A DNA stretch of 64,000 nucleotides, taken from positions 697,001 through 761,000 of the forward strand of contig JBBELK010000008.1 of assembly GCA_037783545.1 (NCBI GenBank), read 5' to 3'. This document shows, piece by piece, positions 32,091 to 42,054 of the stretch (positions within the stretch are counted from its first letter, which is position 1; the number at the start of each line of letters is the position of its first letter). Below the pieces are notes generated by a model. The model had not been told where the DNA came from, ran no database searches, and saw only the letters and a program-made list of their open reading frames with translations. Both the position numbers and the translations under genes were made by a program. This stretch comes from Henricia sp. BOLD:AAB3569. Lineage: Eukaryota > Echinodermata > Asteroidea > Spinulosida > Echinasteridae.

Positions 32091-32286
32091 CGTGGCGGTC
32101 GTGTTTCTATCGAGCTCCGGAAAACGTAAGAAAATCTTAGCTTTTTAAAGCTTTCCGGTTACAAATTTTATATCATTGTGACCGGTTAGATATACAGATT
32201 CAACTAGACCATCCTCTATTTGTCAGGTTTTCTCATTTTGTAGTAATTTTAGTGTATATTTTGGTTCATTCCTTTGGGTTTTTGCT

Positions 32287-32346
32287 ATGGCTGGCCGTTA
32301 CGGTCAGTCAAGCGGAACCCGCCATGCAGGGTCAGCCCAGCACTAG
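32287..32346 (+). promoter_or_regulatory. overlapping uORF upstream of LINE B ORF1
   Basis: 19 codons from ATG 32287 to TAG 32344-32346, same length and position relative to ORF1 as in element A. Confidence 0.45.
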
Positions 32347-34087
32347 CACGGCTGGCTCTGCTGGCTCCATTGTTCCTGGTGACGAGCCTTTTACCGGTGT
32401 TACCAGGAACAATGGCGTGTCTTTCAATGCGGCTGACAATGTCTCCATTCGGGAATACATGGACGCCATCTCCAAACAACTATCCGCACAAACAATTGTT
32501 TCCGCTTCACGGATTTCTAATGGCAGAATTGCTTTCTACCTCAGCTCGAGACAGGCGGTCATCGAGGCGGTCCAAGATGGACTGTCCTACGATGGCTCCT
32601 ATCTCGAGCTGACCCCTCTAGTCCGACCCACAACTCGCCTCACCCTTTCGAACATATACCCCGAAATCCCGAATGGAGTCATTGCGGCCAACCTGTCTTC
32701 ATTTTGTAAGATAGTGTCGCAGATCAGGCCTATCCCCCTGGGACTCAAACACAAAGACCTTTCCCATGTAATGAGCTTCCGACGACAGGTTCAAGTCCTC
32801 CTCAACCCGAATGTCAACCCTCCCAATTACATAAATTTTACGTATTCCAATACTAACTATCGAGTTTTCCTGTCTACTGAGTCGGTTCGGTGTTTCTCTT
32901 GCCAGGAGCTTGGCCACATTAGCAAAAACTGCAAGAAACAGAACCCCTCTAATCCCGACAATCAACCTGACCCCGTCAATGACAACCCTCTCAATCCACC
33001 ACCCGTCTTCATGCACGGTAAAAACAAAAAATCCGATCCCAAACACCCTCCCAAAGTCTCAAAACCTAAACAGCCCAACCCTTTTGTGACCGCCCCTTCC
33101 AAACCCGTTCCTCCCAAACCAGCTCCCCGCTCGACCGTGCCTGCCGGCGGCCCGTCCTCTCACCCCGGTGGGAAAGGCAGGCCGTCCTCGGCCGGGGTCC
33201 CGGGTGCCGGTGCGCCGCCGGCCCCGATCCTTTCCGTCCCCGTGCCTGGTACGAGCGCGGCCAGCGGAAATACAACCCTCTCCCAAGAGAATGTGCATAT
33301 TCTTGGCTCTCCTCCCCCTCCTTCGAGAACTTTCTCCGAAGTCATCACCAAACGGAAACAACCTCCCTTAAATTCTTCTCCATCTCCTTTCAAACTGACC
33401 ACCCTCAAATTCTCATCCCCTGTTCACAAAATTGCCAAAACGACAGAAAGCCCAAAATGTGCACTTTCTCAAACCCAGGATGAAACCCAAGTCCCCCCAC
33501 CATCTCCTTTTGCCCATCCCGTCCCCACCCCTTCCCCCACCCCTTCCCCCACCCCTTCCCTCTCCCCTTCCCTCTCCCCTGTCCCCATCCCCACACCTTC
33601 CCCCTCCCCCACACCTTCCCCCTCCCCCACACCTGCCCCCTCCCCCGTCGCCACCCCAACTCCTACACATGTCCCGCCCACCCCTGCCTCCGCCCCGCCC
33701 ATTTCCGTGCCTTCCAGCCCTATTCCTGGCCGCTCTTCCCCCACTCCCCCCGCCCCCCTCACCCCAATGTCTTCCTCACAAACACTTTCAACTCCCGGCG
33801 ATAGAAACACTGACACCGACTCCATGCAATGGGAGGATACTCAGACGGATGATGATCTGACGTCTGATATCCTCCCTGCATCCAAGTACCTTTTTTACTT
33901 TCTTCAATGGATGCTTTCTTACGTGTCTTTAAGGCCTGCGTCATGGCATTGTCGCTGCTCACACTTAACACGGGGGGATGTTCTTCCCCTATCAAAAATA
34001 TCTCTGTTCAAATATTTACTAACAAGCGACACTACCTTAAAACACCTATGTTATATAGAAAACCTGACAATGGAGGACTTGGTCTGA
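32324..34087 (+). CDS. LINE B ORF1: zinc-knuckle protein with altered C-terminus
   Basis: The ATG at 32324 (GCCATGC) matches the start in A. The N-terminal part and the knuckle CFSCQELGHISKNC are well conserved, followed by a Pro-rich tail (repeated TPSPTPS, SPSPTP). At about 33877 the match to A ORF1 ends (after TSDILP) and the frame runs on, out of frame, through the start of the ORF2 remnant to a stop at 34087, adding some 65 unrelated residues. It overlaps the next ORF by 181 nt. Confidence 0.8.
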   Translation: MQGQPSTSTAGSAGSIVPGDEPFTGVTRNNGVSFNAADNVSIREYMDAISKQLSAQTIVSASRISNGRIAFYLSSRQAVIEAVQDGLSYDGSYLELTPLVRPTTRLTLSNIYPEIPNGVIAANLSSFCKIVSQIRPIPLGLKHKDLSHVMSFRRQVQVLLNPNVNPPNYINFTYSNTNYRVFLSTESVRCFSCQELGHISKNCKKQNPSNPDNQPDPVNDNPLNPPPVFMHGKNKKSDPKHPPKVSKPKQPNPFVTAPSKPVPPKPAPRSTVPAGGPSSHPGGKGRPSSAGVPGAGAPPAPILSVPVPGTSAASGNTTLSQENVHILGSPPPPSRTFSEVITKRKQPPLNSSPSPFKLTTLKFSSPVHKIAKTTESPKCALSQTQDETQVPPPSPFAHPVPTPSPTPSPTPSLSPSLSPVPIPTPSPSPTPSPSPTPAPSPVATPTPTHVPPTPASAPPISVPSSPIPGRSSPTPPAPLTPMSSSQTLSTPGDRNTDTDSMQWEDTQTDDDLTSDILPASKYLFYFLQWMLSYVSLRPASWHCRCSHLTRGDVLPLSKISLFKYLLTSDTTLKHLCYIENLTMEDLV

Positions 34088-35151
34088 CATGCCTCCAAGC
34101 ACGCATCATGACTTTCAGATTCAGTACTACTCAACGCTTTCTAAACCTCTCATCTCATCACGCCTTTTCCTTCATGGCTCACTTCCTACGACAATACCGA
34201 AAACTCAATTATGATTACGAACTTTTCCATTTTCAAACCGACCCCAAATATCATACCAGTCTTCCCGTGTTCTATGCCGACATTTTGTGTGCTTGGACGG
34301 CCTCCGGAGCGCGACTAGAAACACGTCCGGATGGTATCAGCCACGTCATAAATTTGCCAATTAATAGCGCCCGCGGTGACGATGCAGCTGTTGATGGGGA
34401 GGCGCCACCCGCGCGGCTCAAAGCGTGCGGGGTCTCGCTAGTCCGCCACGTCCTGCATCTTTCTACCGGACACTGGATAGACAATCAAACGCTCATCGCC
34501 TCTTTCTCTGGTTTACGTCCTCCATCTCTCCGTCCTCTACATCAAGACCTCCAGCATCTCCGTTCCTGTCTTCTTCAAACTTTTCCAGATATTTTCTGTA
34601 CGGATGGACTCCGTCACGCCCAGGCTGAAATTGGAAACATCCCCAGACACCTGGTCTCCGCCGTAAATTTCAGCCTGTCATCCGTACAGAATGGACTCTC
34701 CGCACCATCTAAAATCGTCTACAACAACCTCGTCACCACACTGCACCCACCGGCTTCGCCATCTCCTTCCTACTGGCACAAACTGGGCTTTATCGACCCG
34801 TCCACTTACATTCAGTGGAGTGAAATCTTTCGGTTGCCAACGTCAAAAAAGGAAGGAGATGTGCAGTTCAGACTTCTTCACAATTTTCTTCCATCTCTGA
34901 CAGTCCTTCATCAAATCTACCCGGATATCGCCTCAACCTGCGGATGGTGCGGAGAGCGAGGAACCATCGAACATCTCTTTATCCAATGTCCGGCCATCCA
35001 ACCAACTTTACGTCTTCTCGCTACTCTTCTCAATCGTCTTCTGCCGTCTCTTCACCTCACCTTCGACGTCTACTGGGCGCTGATCCCGCATGCAAAGAGC
35101 CGCGCTAAGGAAACAGTTCGTATTAACAATGAAATGACGTGGCTGATATAA
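33907..35151 (+). CDS. LINE B ORF2 remnant: C-terminal domain without endonuclease or RT (414 aa)
   Basis: Begins with the ORF2 start (MALSLLTLNTGGCSSPIKN) and, after a deletion joined at about 34010-34020, continues with NKRHYLK...KPDNGGLGLTC, the post-RT region of A. The CCHC-like motif CGWCGERGTIEHLFIQC is unchanged. A second in-frame deletion sits just before the shared end NNEMTWLI. The frame is open throughout although catalytic domains are gone. It may still bind element RNA or DNA, or be neutral. Confidence 0.75.
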   Translation: MDAFLRVFKACVMALSLLTLNTGGCSSPIKNISVQIFTNKRHYLKTPMLYRKPDNGGLGLTCLQARIMTFRFSTTQRFLNLSSHHAFSFMAHFLRQYRKLNYDYELFHFQTDPKYHTSLPVFYADILCAWTASGARLETRPDGISHVINLPINSARGDDAAVDGEAPPARLKACGVSLVRHVLHLSTGHWIDNQTLIASFSGLRPPSLRPLHQDLQHLRSCLLQTFPDIFCTDGLRHAQAEIGNIPRHLVSAVNFSLSSVQNGLSAPSKIVYNNLVTTLHPPASPSPSYWHKLGFIDPSTYIQWSEIFRLPTSKKEGDVQFRLLHNFLPSLTVLHQIYPDIASTCGWCGERGTIEHLFIQCPAIQPTLRLLATLLNRLLPSLHLTFDVYWALIPHAKSRAKETVRINNEMTWLI

Positions 35152-35668
35152 TCGCCACCTATATTGTTTTTCTTTTTGGGGTCTCTTCTCCCCGGGGCAG
35201 CTGCTCGAATCTGTCGAGACATGGCGTATGCCACTGCTCTGGGGAGAGGATGCCCCACTACGAACCTCCTCCCGGGTGCTGTCCGGGGATTGGCCCCTTT
35301 TGGAGGTGCTCTCTCTTTGGAGCAGCAGCTCGAGAAATCGAGACATGGCAATGGCCACTGCTCTGGGGAGGGGGTGCTTCCGCCCGGGGATCGTCTCGGG
35401 GCTGTGCCCGGGGGGGTGGTCCTTACTTTTTTCATGATTGTATTTCCTTGTTTTTCAAAACGGAAAGTACCGTTTCTGTTTATTTGATGATCCTTGTTTA
35501 TTATTTCCTGTTTAACAAATACTTTTGTTCAAAGTACAATTTGTTTTTCCTTATTTGCATCCTTGTGTAATTATTTAAGTTAATTGTTTTTAGTTTGTAA
35601 ATATTGTTCTTTTGTTTACTGAGGATGTAATAAAGTTTTTCTTGGAAAAGTAAAAAAAAAAAAAAAAG
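35152..35668 (+). promoter_or_regulatory. LINE B 3'UTR with two two-tier stem-loops
   Basis: Hairpins at about 35186-35254 and 35310-35372, with the same inner GCTCGA...TCGAGACATGGC. In the second hairpin the outer stem has GAGCAG/CTGCTC where A has GAACAG/CTGTTT, i.e. a paired change. Confidence 0.6.
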
Positions 35669-35711
35669 TATTTCTTTCTTTCTTTCTTTCTTTCTAAATT
35701 CTTTCTTTCTT
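35669..35711 (+). repeat. TTTC microsatellite with TAAATT, right flank of the LINE pair
   Basis: Repeats the (TTTC)n-TAAATT flank found before element A; then continues as TTTC into unique sequence at CGGGCAAACGG. Confidence 0.8.
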
Positions 35712-37573
35712 CGGGCAAACGGTCACGTGACATCACATATCTGCTAATAACTGCCAAACGCCGTGGCCGATTTCAACCAGATTTGGACAGAGTCTTCCTT
35801 GACCGGAGTCCTATCTTGGGTGACCACCACGTGATGTCAATGGTCAACTACTGGTCACTACTGGTCATTTTCTTCAAAATTGTAAAATGCTTCTTCTTCC
35901 ACAGTTTTGACCCAATTAATGTCAAATGTGGTCAGTAACATCTTTGGACCAAGCTACATATGGGTTGTTCACAGAATTTGGCCATCGGCTACCTAATGGT
36001 CAGTACGGGTCATTTTCTTTGGAATGACCCAAATGCTATATGTGCCAATATCCTTTGTCGTTTTCAGCCAAATTTGGACAGTATCTTCGTTGATCCGAGT
36101 CCCATCTTATACAAAATGCTTCTTAAGAGTTCTATAGGTCATTGGTCAGTCCAGTGGCCGAAATTTTCAACTTGGTCGTATGGCAACATGAAGGTCATTT
36201 TCGGGGTCAGCGAGGAAGCGCAATTTTTTTGAGGTGGTGGTCAGTGGTCAGCAGTGGCCGAAATTTTAAACTTCGTCCAAAATGGACTTTGGGTGGTATT
36301 TTTGGAATCTACGTTCAATGGCGAGCTCAAAAATACCAAACATCGACAAAACTGACCACTGGTCAGTTTTGGCCGAAATTGTAAACTTTGTCATGTAGAC
36401 TAAAAAAGTTACATGCGAAGAACTTACACAAATCAGAATAACAAAAAATGCATTTTTTTTTTTCCAGTCACTATTGGAACTCGCTGTTTGTTTATTTCAT
36501 CAATGACAAAATAAAATTCAAAAGTGCGATACCCTCACCTGGTTTTAGAAATCACTATCGGGTGATTCACGATTCATGTACATGTATCGCGCGCAAATTT
36601 ACGTATGAATGCAGCGCATTCATGATCCTCAGCGATCGCTACACACAGTATAGTAATACAAGTCATGCACGTACGTGTTTGTACATGTAGGACCATGTAC
36701 AACATACAGCGGTGGCCTAGATGGGTATATCCAATTGCTCAATTGCGATACCCCCTAGTCTTTCTCCTGGTCGTTTTTATGCTACGCGCTCACGCGCTGT
36801 ATTGCTCAGATGGTGAATTGCATGTAGCCGGAACGTATACAAGAAGGAACTTAAGGAAGTGTTTAGAAAACGGCCACACTCGCGTCTAGCTACGCATACA
36901 GCTACAGAGGCATATCGGTACATTCTTGGCAATGCTGTACGTACGTATATGCTGGTCGATCGATCATGCGTTGCGTGCACAACAAATCCGGTGCGCGCGT
37001 TGTGACACTGGAGCAGTGCCAGTTCAAAAAAACTATATATGGATCAGCATCTTGATTTCCAGTGAAATGTTTCCCCAACATTCTACATTGTTCAAAGGTC
37101 AGAAAAACCTTTCATAAAAGCTATTTCAGGCTGATATCCGTGCTTCGTGAAGCACATGAGCTCTAGTTCAGCTGTATGTGGCTTGAATAAAAAAAATAGG
37201 CACAAGGCACACTGTACATGTCTAGTGCAAACCTACGTATATGGAGGCAGATACTCTTGGTGCAAGACGTATCTGCGTTTTTTTTTTGTCACTAACCACC
37301 GCGCACTATTAACCGATGATCACCGACAATCGTCAAGAGAGGGCACCATACACACTGCTGCTCGCAGAAACGTCTTGGCACATTTGTCGAATGTTATGTG
37401 ACACTGTGTGACCTCTAACCTAAGCTTATACATATGCATTATAGAGGTCAACAGAGTTGGGTGCGACATGTTAACAGAGTACGTTTGGTGCAAAAGTGTA
37501 CATAAGAGTAATTATAAGGAGCAATTTTTCAAGTGGATCAATTTGTTTACATCAGCTCAAAATAAAATTCATG
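35712..37573. other. intron sequence with degenerate about 300-bp repeats
   Basis: GCCGATTTCAACCAGATTTG near 35764 and a diverged version near 36055 start two similar blocks (TTTGGACAG...GAGTCC). TGGTCAGTGGTCA-type words recur at 36210-36370. No exon recognised between 36400 and 37573. Confidence 0.4.
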
Positions 37574-37912
37574 CAAATCAAACTGAATGCATATTGCTAC
37601 TGTAAATCATAGCTTTCATTTTAGCTTTCATCCGAACTGTGTAGTACATATACATGTAAATAGTTCTGTGGTGCAGGTACATCATAATAACAAAAAATAA
37701 TGTTCAAATCTTATATACATTGTAGCACATTACACTTAATGCGCTTTACATTATCCCTGGTCACAGGGCTCGGTGATATTACTCCTTAATCCCAAGTCCA
37801 GTCCAACGTACGCGCAAAGGGACTAATCAAACACATCAGCTTTCACTACCCTCGCAGGGTACCCATTTCTTCCATGTAATGCATGTACATGTATGTTTTT
37901 CTCCTTCTAAAT

Positions 37913-38105
37913 ATGGTTGAGCTATCTGCTGGATGTGATGTCTACATTCATGCGGAAGAAGACAGGATGTTAATAGGTAAGGCAGATGGAAAACAACAAG
38001 TTCGGAAATTATTCAGCTTGTTGTTTCCATCTGCCTGCCTCTGCAATGGCACACTTTGCCAAGGACCTCACCAACTTGACCCCCGGATAGTTGATGCAAT
38101 ATTCG
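37913..38105 (+). pseudogene. duplicated BEN exon with lost splice acceptor
   Basis: The 193-nt exon is identical to 39287-39479 and keeps its donor (TTCG|GTAAGT), but the base before it is T, so CTAAAG| became CTAAAT|. With no AG at the exon edge this copy should not be spliced in normally. If it were included too, the product would carry the BEN segment twice and shift frame (193 is not a multiple of 3). Confidence 0.65.
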
Positions 38106-38269
38106 GTAAGTCTATAATTTCATTCTGTATCTGGTTCTATTTGTACAGCTATGTAATACAATTACATCCTGCCTGTGTACTCCGAAACGGAAGAATTTAC
38201 TTTCTTTTTCAAATCGTGAAAAGCGGCATAATCATTTACTGACATTTTGCATATTTACTTGTATACATA

Positions 38270-38947
38270 TGTAAGCCAGCCCACGGGGGGTTGGTTGAAA
38301 TCCTGTAAAATATGAGCAAAGTGAATCAGTCAGTATTGCAGAAACACAGTGTGGACTTTATTGGACTGCTGCTCATCAAAGAATAACTTACAATGCAATC
38401 AAATCCTTGATGGCATTAACAAAATTATCTAACAAAATTCAACATGAATAATTAACCATCTATTTTACAATCACATATGATCCAAAAAAGGAAAATCTAA
38501 CTCTTCATATGCGAGCACATTCTTCCTAAATGTCATAACAGACAAACATCTTTAAAAGGGACCCATAATTAAACACATAAGCTCTGGTTCTATAACATGA
38601 ATTGTCTGTTTTCTCAAGTAAAGTTACTTTCCCAAATACAGACTGAAATAAACCTAATTAAATATGTACAAGAAAATAAGTGTTCTGGTCCCTATTTGTT
38701 TCCACTAGGTTCAGAAAAGCCATCTGCTCTTCTTATCACAACTTGCTCTGAAATCTCAAAGTAAACAAACAGCTGGAGGGCCCAGACCACCCTGGCCCTC
38801 TGTCCACATACCAGTACATACTGGACTCGTGAATACATAATGAGCTGAGGCTCATTTCCTAGAATGAATGACTCATCCACTACCAGGACCATTTCCTGCA
38901 CACTGTATGGAAGTATGGTATTTAGCTAAGTTTTATAAGAATTTAGT
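38270..38947 (-). mobile_element. gypsy 2 LTR fragment carried by the duplication
   Basis: Starts TGTAAGCCAGCC, identical to the first 678 bp of 39644-41710, and stops at the duplication junction (38947/38948). The duplication is therefore younger than the gypsy 2 insertion. Confidence 0.9.
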
Positions 38948-39286
38948 CAAATCAAACTGAATGCATATTGCTACTGTAAATCATAGCTTTCATTTTAGCT
39001 TTCATCCGAACTGTGTAGTACATATACATGTAAATAGTTCTGTGGTGCAGGTACATCATAATAACAAAAAATAATGTTCAAATCTTATATACATTGTAGC
39101 ACATTACACTTAATGCGCTTTACATTATCCCTGGTCACAGGGCTCGGTGATATTACTCCTTAATCCCAAGTCCAGTCCAACGTACGCGCAAAGGGACTAA
39201 TCAAACACATCAGCTTTCACTACCCTCGCAGGGTACCCATTTCTTCCATGTAATGCATGTACATGTATGTTTTTCTCCTTCTAAAG

Positions 39287-39479
39287 ATGGTTGAGCTATC
39301 TGCTGGATGTGATGTCTACATTCATGCGGAAGAAGACAGGATGTTAATAGGTAAGGCAGATGGAAAACAACAAGTTCGGAAATTATTCAGCTTGTTGTTT
39401 CCATCTGCCTGCCTCTGCAATGGCACACTTTGCCAAGGACCTCACCAACTTGACCCCCGGATAGTTGATGCAATATTCG
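39287..39479 (+). CDS. BEN-domain exon
   Basis: 193 nt, acceptor CTCCTTCTAAAG, donor TTCG|GTAAGT. Phase 0 in, phase 1 out, matching exons 25048-25133 and 51908-52026. Translation MVELSAGCDVYIHAEEDRML, GKADGKQQVRKLFSLLF, GPHQLDPRIVDAIF has the helix-loop-helix pattern of BEN domains (hydrophobic start, conserved RKLFSLLF helix, LDP...I near the end). BEN domains bind DNA or chromatin factors and often repress transcription. Family assignment is by pattern memory; no search was run. The gypsy 2 LTR begins 164 bp downstream, in the intron. Confidence 0.75.
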
Positions 39480-39643
39480 GTAAGTCTATAATTTCATTCT
39501 GTATCTGGTTCTATTTGTACAGCTATGTAATACAATTACATCCTGCCTGTGTACTCCGAAACGGAAGAATTTACTTTCTTTTTCAAATCGTGAAAAGCGG
39601 CATAATCATTTACTGACATTTTGCATATTTACTTGTATACATA

Positions 39644-41710
39644 TGTAAGCCAGCCCACGGGGGGTTGGTTGAAATCCTGTAAAATATGAGCAAAGTGAAT
39701 CAGTCAGTATTGCAGAAACACAGTGTGGACTTTATTGGACTGCTGCTCATCAAAGAATAACTTACAATGCAATCAAATCCTTGATGGCATTAACAAAATT
39801 ATCTAACAAAATTCAACATGAATAATTAACCATCTATTTTACAATCACATATGATCCAAAAAAGGAAAATCTAACTCTTCATATGCGAGCACATTCTTCC
39901 TAAATGTCATAACAGACAAACATCTTTAAAAGGGACCCATAATTAAACACATAAGCTCTGGTTCTATAACATGAATTGTCTGTTTTCTCAAGTAAAGTTA
40001 CTTTCCCAAATACAGACTGAAATAAACCTAATTAAATATGTACAAGAAAATAAGTGTTCTGGTCCCTATTTGTTTCCACTAGGTTCAGAAAAGCCATCTG
40101 CTCTTCTTATCACAACTTGCTCTGAAATCTCAAAGTAAACAAACAGCTGGAGGGCCCAGACCACCCTGGCCCTCTGTCCACATACCAGTACATACTGGAC
40201 TCGTGAATACATAATGAGCTGAGGCTCATTTCCTAGAATGAATGACTCATCCACTACCAGGACCATTTCCTGCACACTGTATGGAAGTATGGTATTTAGC
40301 TAAGTTTTATAAGAATTTAGTGTGTGGCTATAGAGAACAGTGACTTCACATTACCAAACTTTCAGAACAAGTGGAAGAGTTATTAAATTTTAGGAACACA
40401 TTCTTGAAGATTATACTTCTAAATACTCTCATTGTTTGAGCAATTATTCCCAGGTAACTTCTTAAATGTATGTCAACAAAATCACAAACTCAATCGACAA
40501 TCTGGCGTTTCCTCATGAAACTTAATAAACTCTAAGTCTAAAACAAATATTATATCTTTGCTCTTCCTATTTCAAGTAAAACAATTATATTGAGGAGTTT
40601 CAGAGAAACACAAATCAAAGCTGTACAATTCTTAACTTGTCAAACCTTCTAGCCTGTATATAATCAGAATGTTTGCAAATCACTTATATTTTCCCCTGCA
40701 TAGGTATAATGGACTACCCTACATGTATGCACTGGCACAAAATAGCCTGCATACTAATGAGGGAGAACAAAGGCTCTAGTCACTGGTCAGACCACATGGT
40801 CCAGAGTGAGTCATTCTAGCCAAACTGTAAACATCCCACCCAGGGCTACATGGCATGTGTGTATGGCACTAGAGCAGTGACCACATATCAATTATCAACA
40901 CAACCTGACCAGCCCATGTACACTCAGTACTGATACCACAATATCAATATTATCGATAGAGTTGTGCGATATCACTGCTGCCCATATGGATATGTACAAT
41001 GCTATTACACTCAGCTATAAGTCTACAGGGTCTGCACATTGTGAATACATGTACTGATTATCAACTTGTGTATCTGAAAAGTTTCTCACAGTGGCTGAAT
41101 CAAAGGACTAGGCATTTACAAATACATGGACTATTAGTCGGAATATGATCAATATGAAATCCAAACTTGTAAAATACAATTTCCACCGGTGTTCAATATC
41201 AAGCAGGTCAATGGAAGAATTTCAAATAAAAGTTGGGTTCTAATACTAGTCCGCCAGAACAATCCTAAAATAATAGAGCATCTAAATCATACATAAACAC
41301 CATATATCTCAATCAAAATGATCACCAGTTAAGTATGTGAACTAAATTATGCAAGAAGATATAAAAAGTTTGAACATACCTGTAAAATATGAGCAAAGTG
41401 AATCAGTCAGTATTGCAGAAACACAGTGTGGACTTTATTGGACTGCTGCTCATCAAAGAATGACTTGAGAACAGCATGGTCCAGGTGTACAGGTATTTCT
41501 CACTGCCCCTCTGTGTGCCCTAGCCAATCAGTAACCATGGCGACCGGTTACAACCACCCAATCGGCTGTGAGAGCCATTCCTGCATGCTCATGTACATGC
41601 ATAGTTTATAAGCACTATCCCATGCACAGTACAATGAAATGGAACATGTCATTTTTTTTGGGGGGGGGATTTCTTCTGCTTAATTGCTATGCTTCGGGAG
41701 GGGCCCTACA
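39644..41710 (-). repeat. gypsy 2 LTR, left (3' LTR of a minus-strand element)
   Basis: 2067 bp, TG...CA ends (plus strand TGTAAGCC ... GGCCCTACA). The same length as the right LTR and almost identical; I saw one T/G difference in a T8G9 run near 41660. Flanked on the left by CATA (39640-39643). Holds an 83-bp direct repeat near both ends (39676-39758, 41379-41461). Confidence 0.95.
40066..40275 (-). CDS. exon-like ORF inside the gypsy 2 LTR (also at 38692 and 48761)
   Basis: About 65 codons (EMVLVVDESFILGNEPQLIM, YVLVCGQRARVVWALQLF) preceded on the minus strand by an acceptor-like TTCCATACAG. It looks protein-like but I do not recognise it. It occurs in both LTRs and the duplicated fragment only by copying. 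It could be captured host sequence or chance. Confidence 0.25.
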   Translation of the reverse strand: MQEMVLVVDESFILGNEPQLIMYSRVQYVLVCGQRARVVWALQLFVYFEISEQVVIRRADGFSEPSGNK

Positions 41711-42054
41711 TACTCCTCCGAAAAAGTAAATGTTGTCCCAACATTTCAAGGACAAAAAAAAATAATTTCACAACAGTACCAATCATGACATGTCTTCTCA
41801 AAATGTAGATCTAAGGGTTAAAGTGGTACCTGGGGAGTTCCCCGACTATAAGCCATGACACATCCCTCAAGATCATGGGTATAGGTCGACCGAAAAGTAA
41901 TACGAAGGTGATATCAAGCCTTCTCGAACCTTTCTAGTCTGATCACTAAAAATGATCCTGAAACAAAATGGTTACCACAGAAATTGCAAACAGCAATCAT
42001 ATCTAACAAGGATAAATCTCCATGAGGAAGACACATCATGAAAAAAATTTTTTT
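41711..42054 (-). other. gypsy 2 3' untranslated region
   Basis: About 345 bp between pol and the left LTR. A short purine run (GGAGGAG on minus, about 41712-41719) next to the LTR may be the polypurine tract. Confidence 0.5.

Larger units (their letters stand above)
32091..35668 (+). mobile_element. Tx1-like LINE element B, internally deleted relative of A
   Basis: Same 5' start, uORF, ORF1, 3'UTR hairpins, AATAAA (35630-35635) and A tail as element A. Three internal losses relative to A: the end of ORF1 plus spacer, about 2.4 kb of ORF2 (endonuclease and RT), and about 190 bp near the end of ORF2. The remaining ORFs are open. Sequence divergence from A is considerable, so B is not simply a recent deletion of A. 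It must depend on another element for mobility. Confidence 0.85.
37574..38947 (+). repeat. 1374-bp tandem duplication, copy 1
   Basis: Near-identical to 38948-40321. Contains the BEN exon copy, its downstream splice donor and the first 678 bp of the gypsy 2 LTR. The single difference I found is T at 37912 versus G at 39286. Confidence 0.95.
38948..40321 (+). repeat. 1374-bp tandem duplication, copy 2
   Basis: Second copy; its right end lies inside the complete left LTR. The junction AATTTAGT|CAAATCAAAC shows little or no microhomology. Confidence 0.95.
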
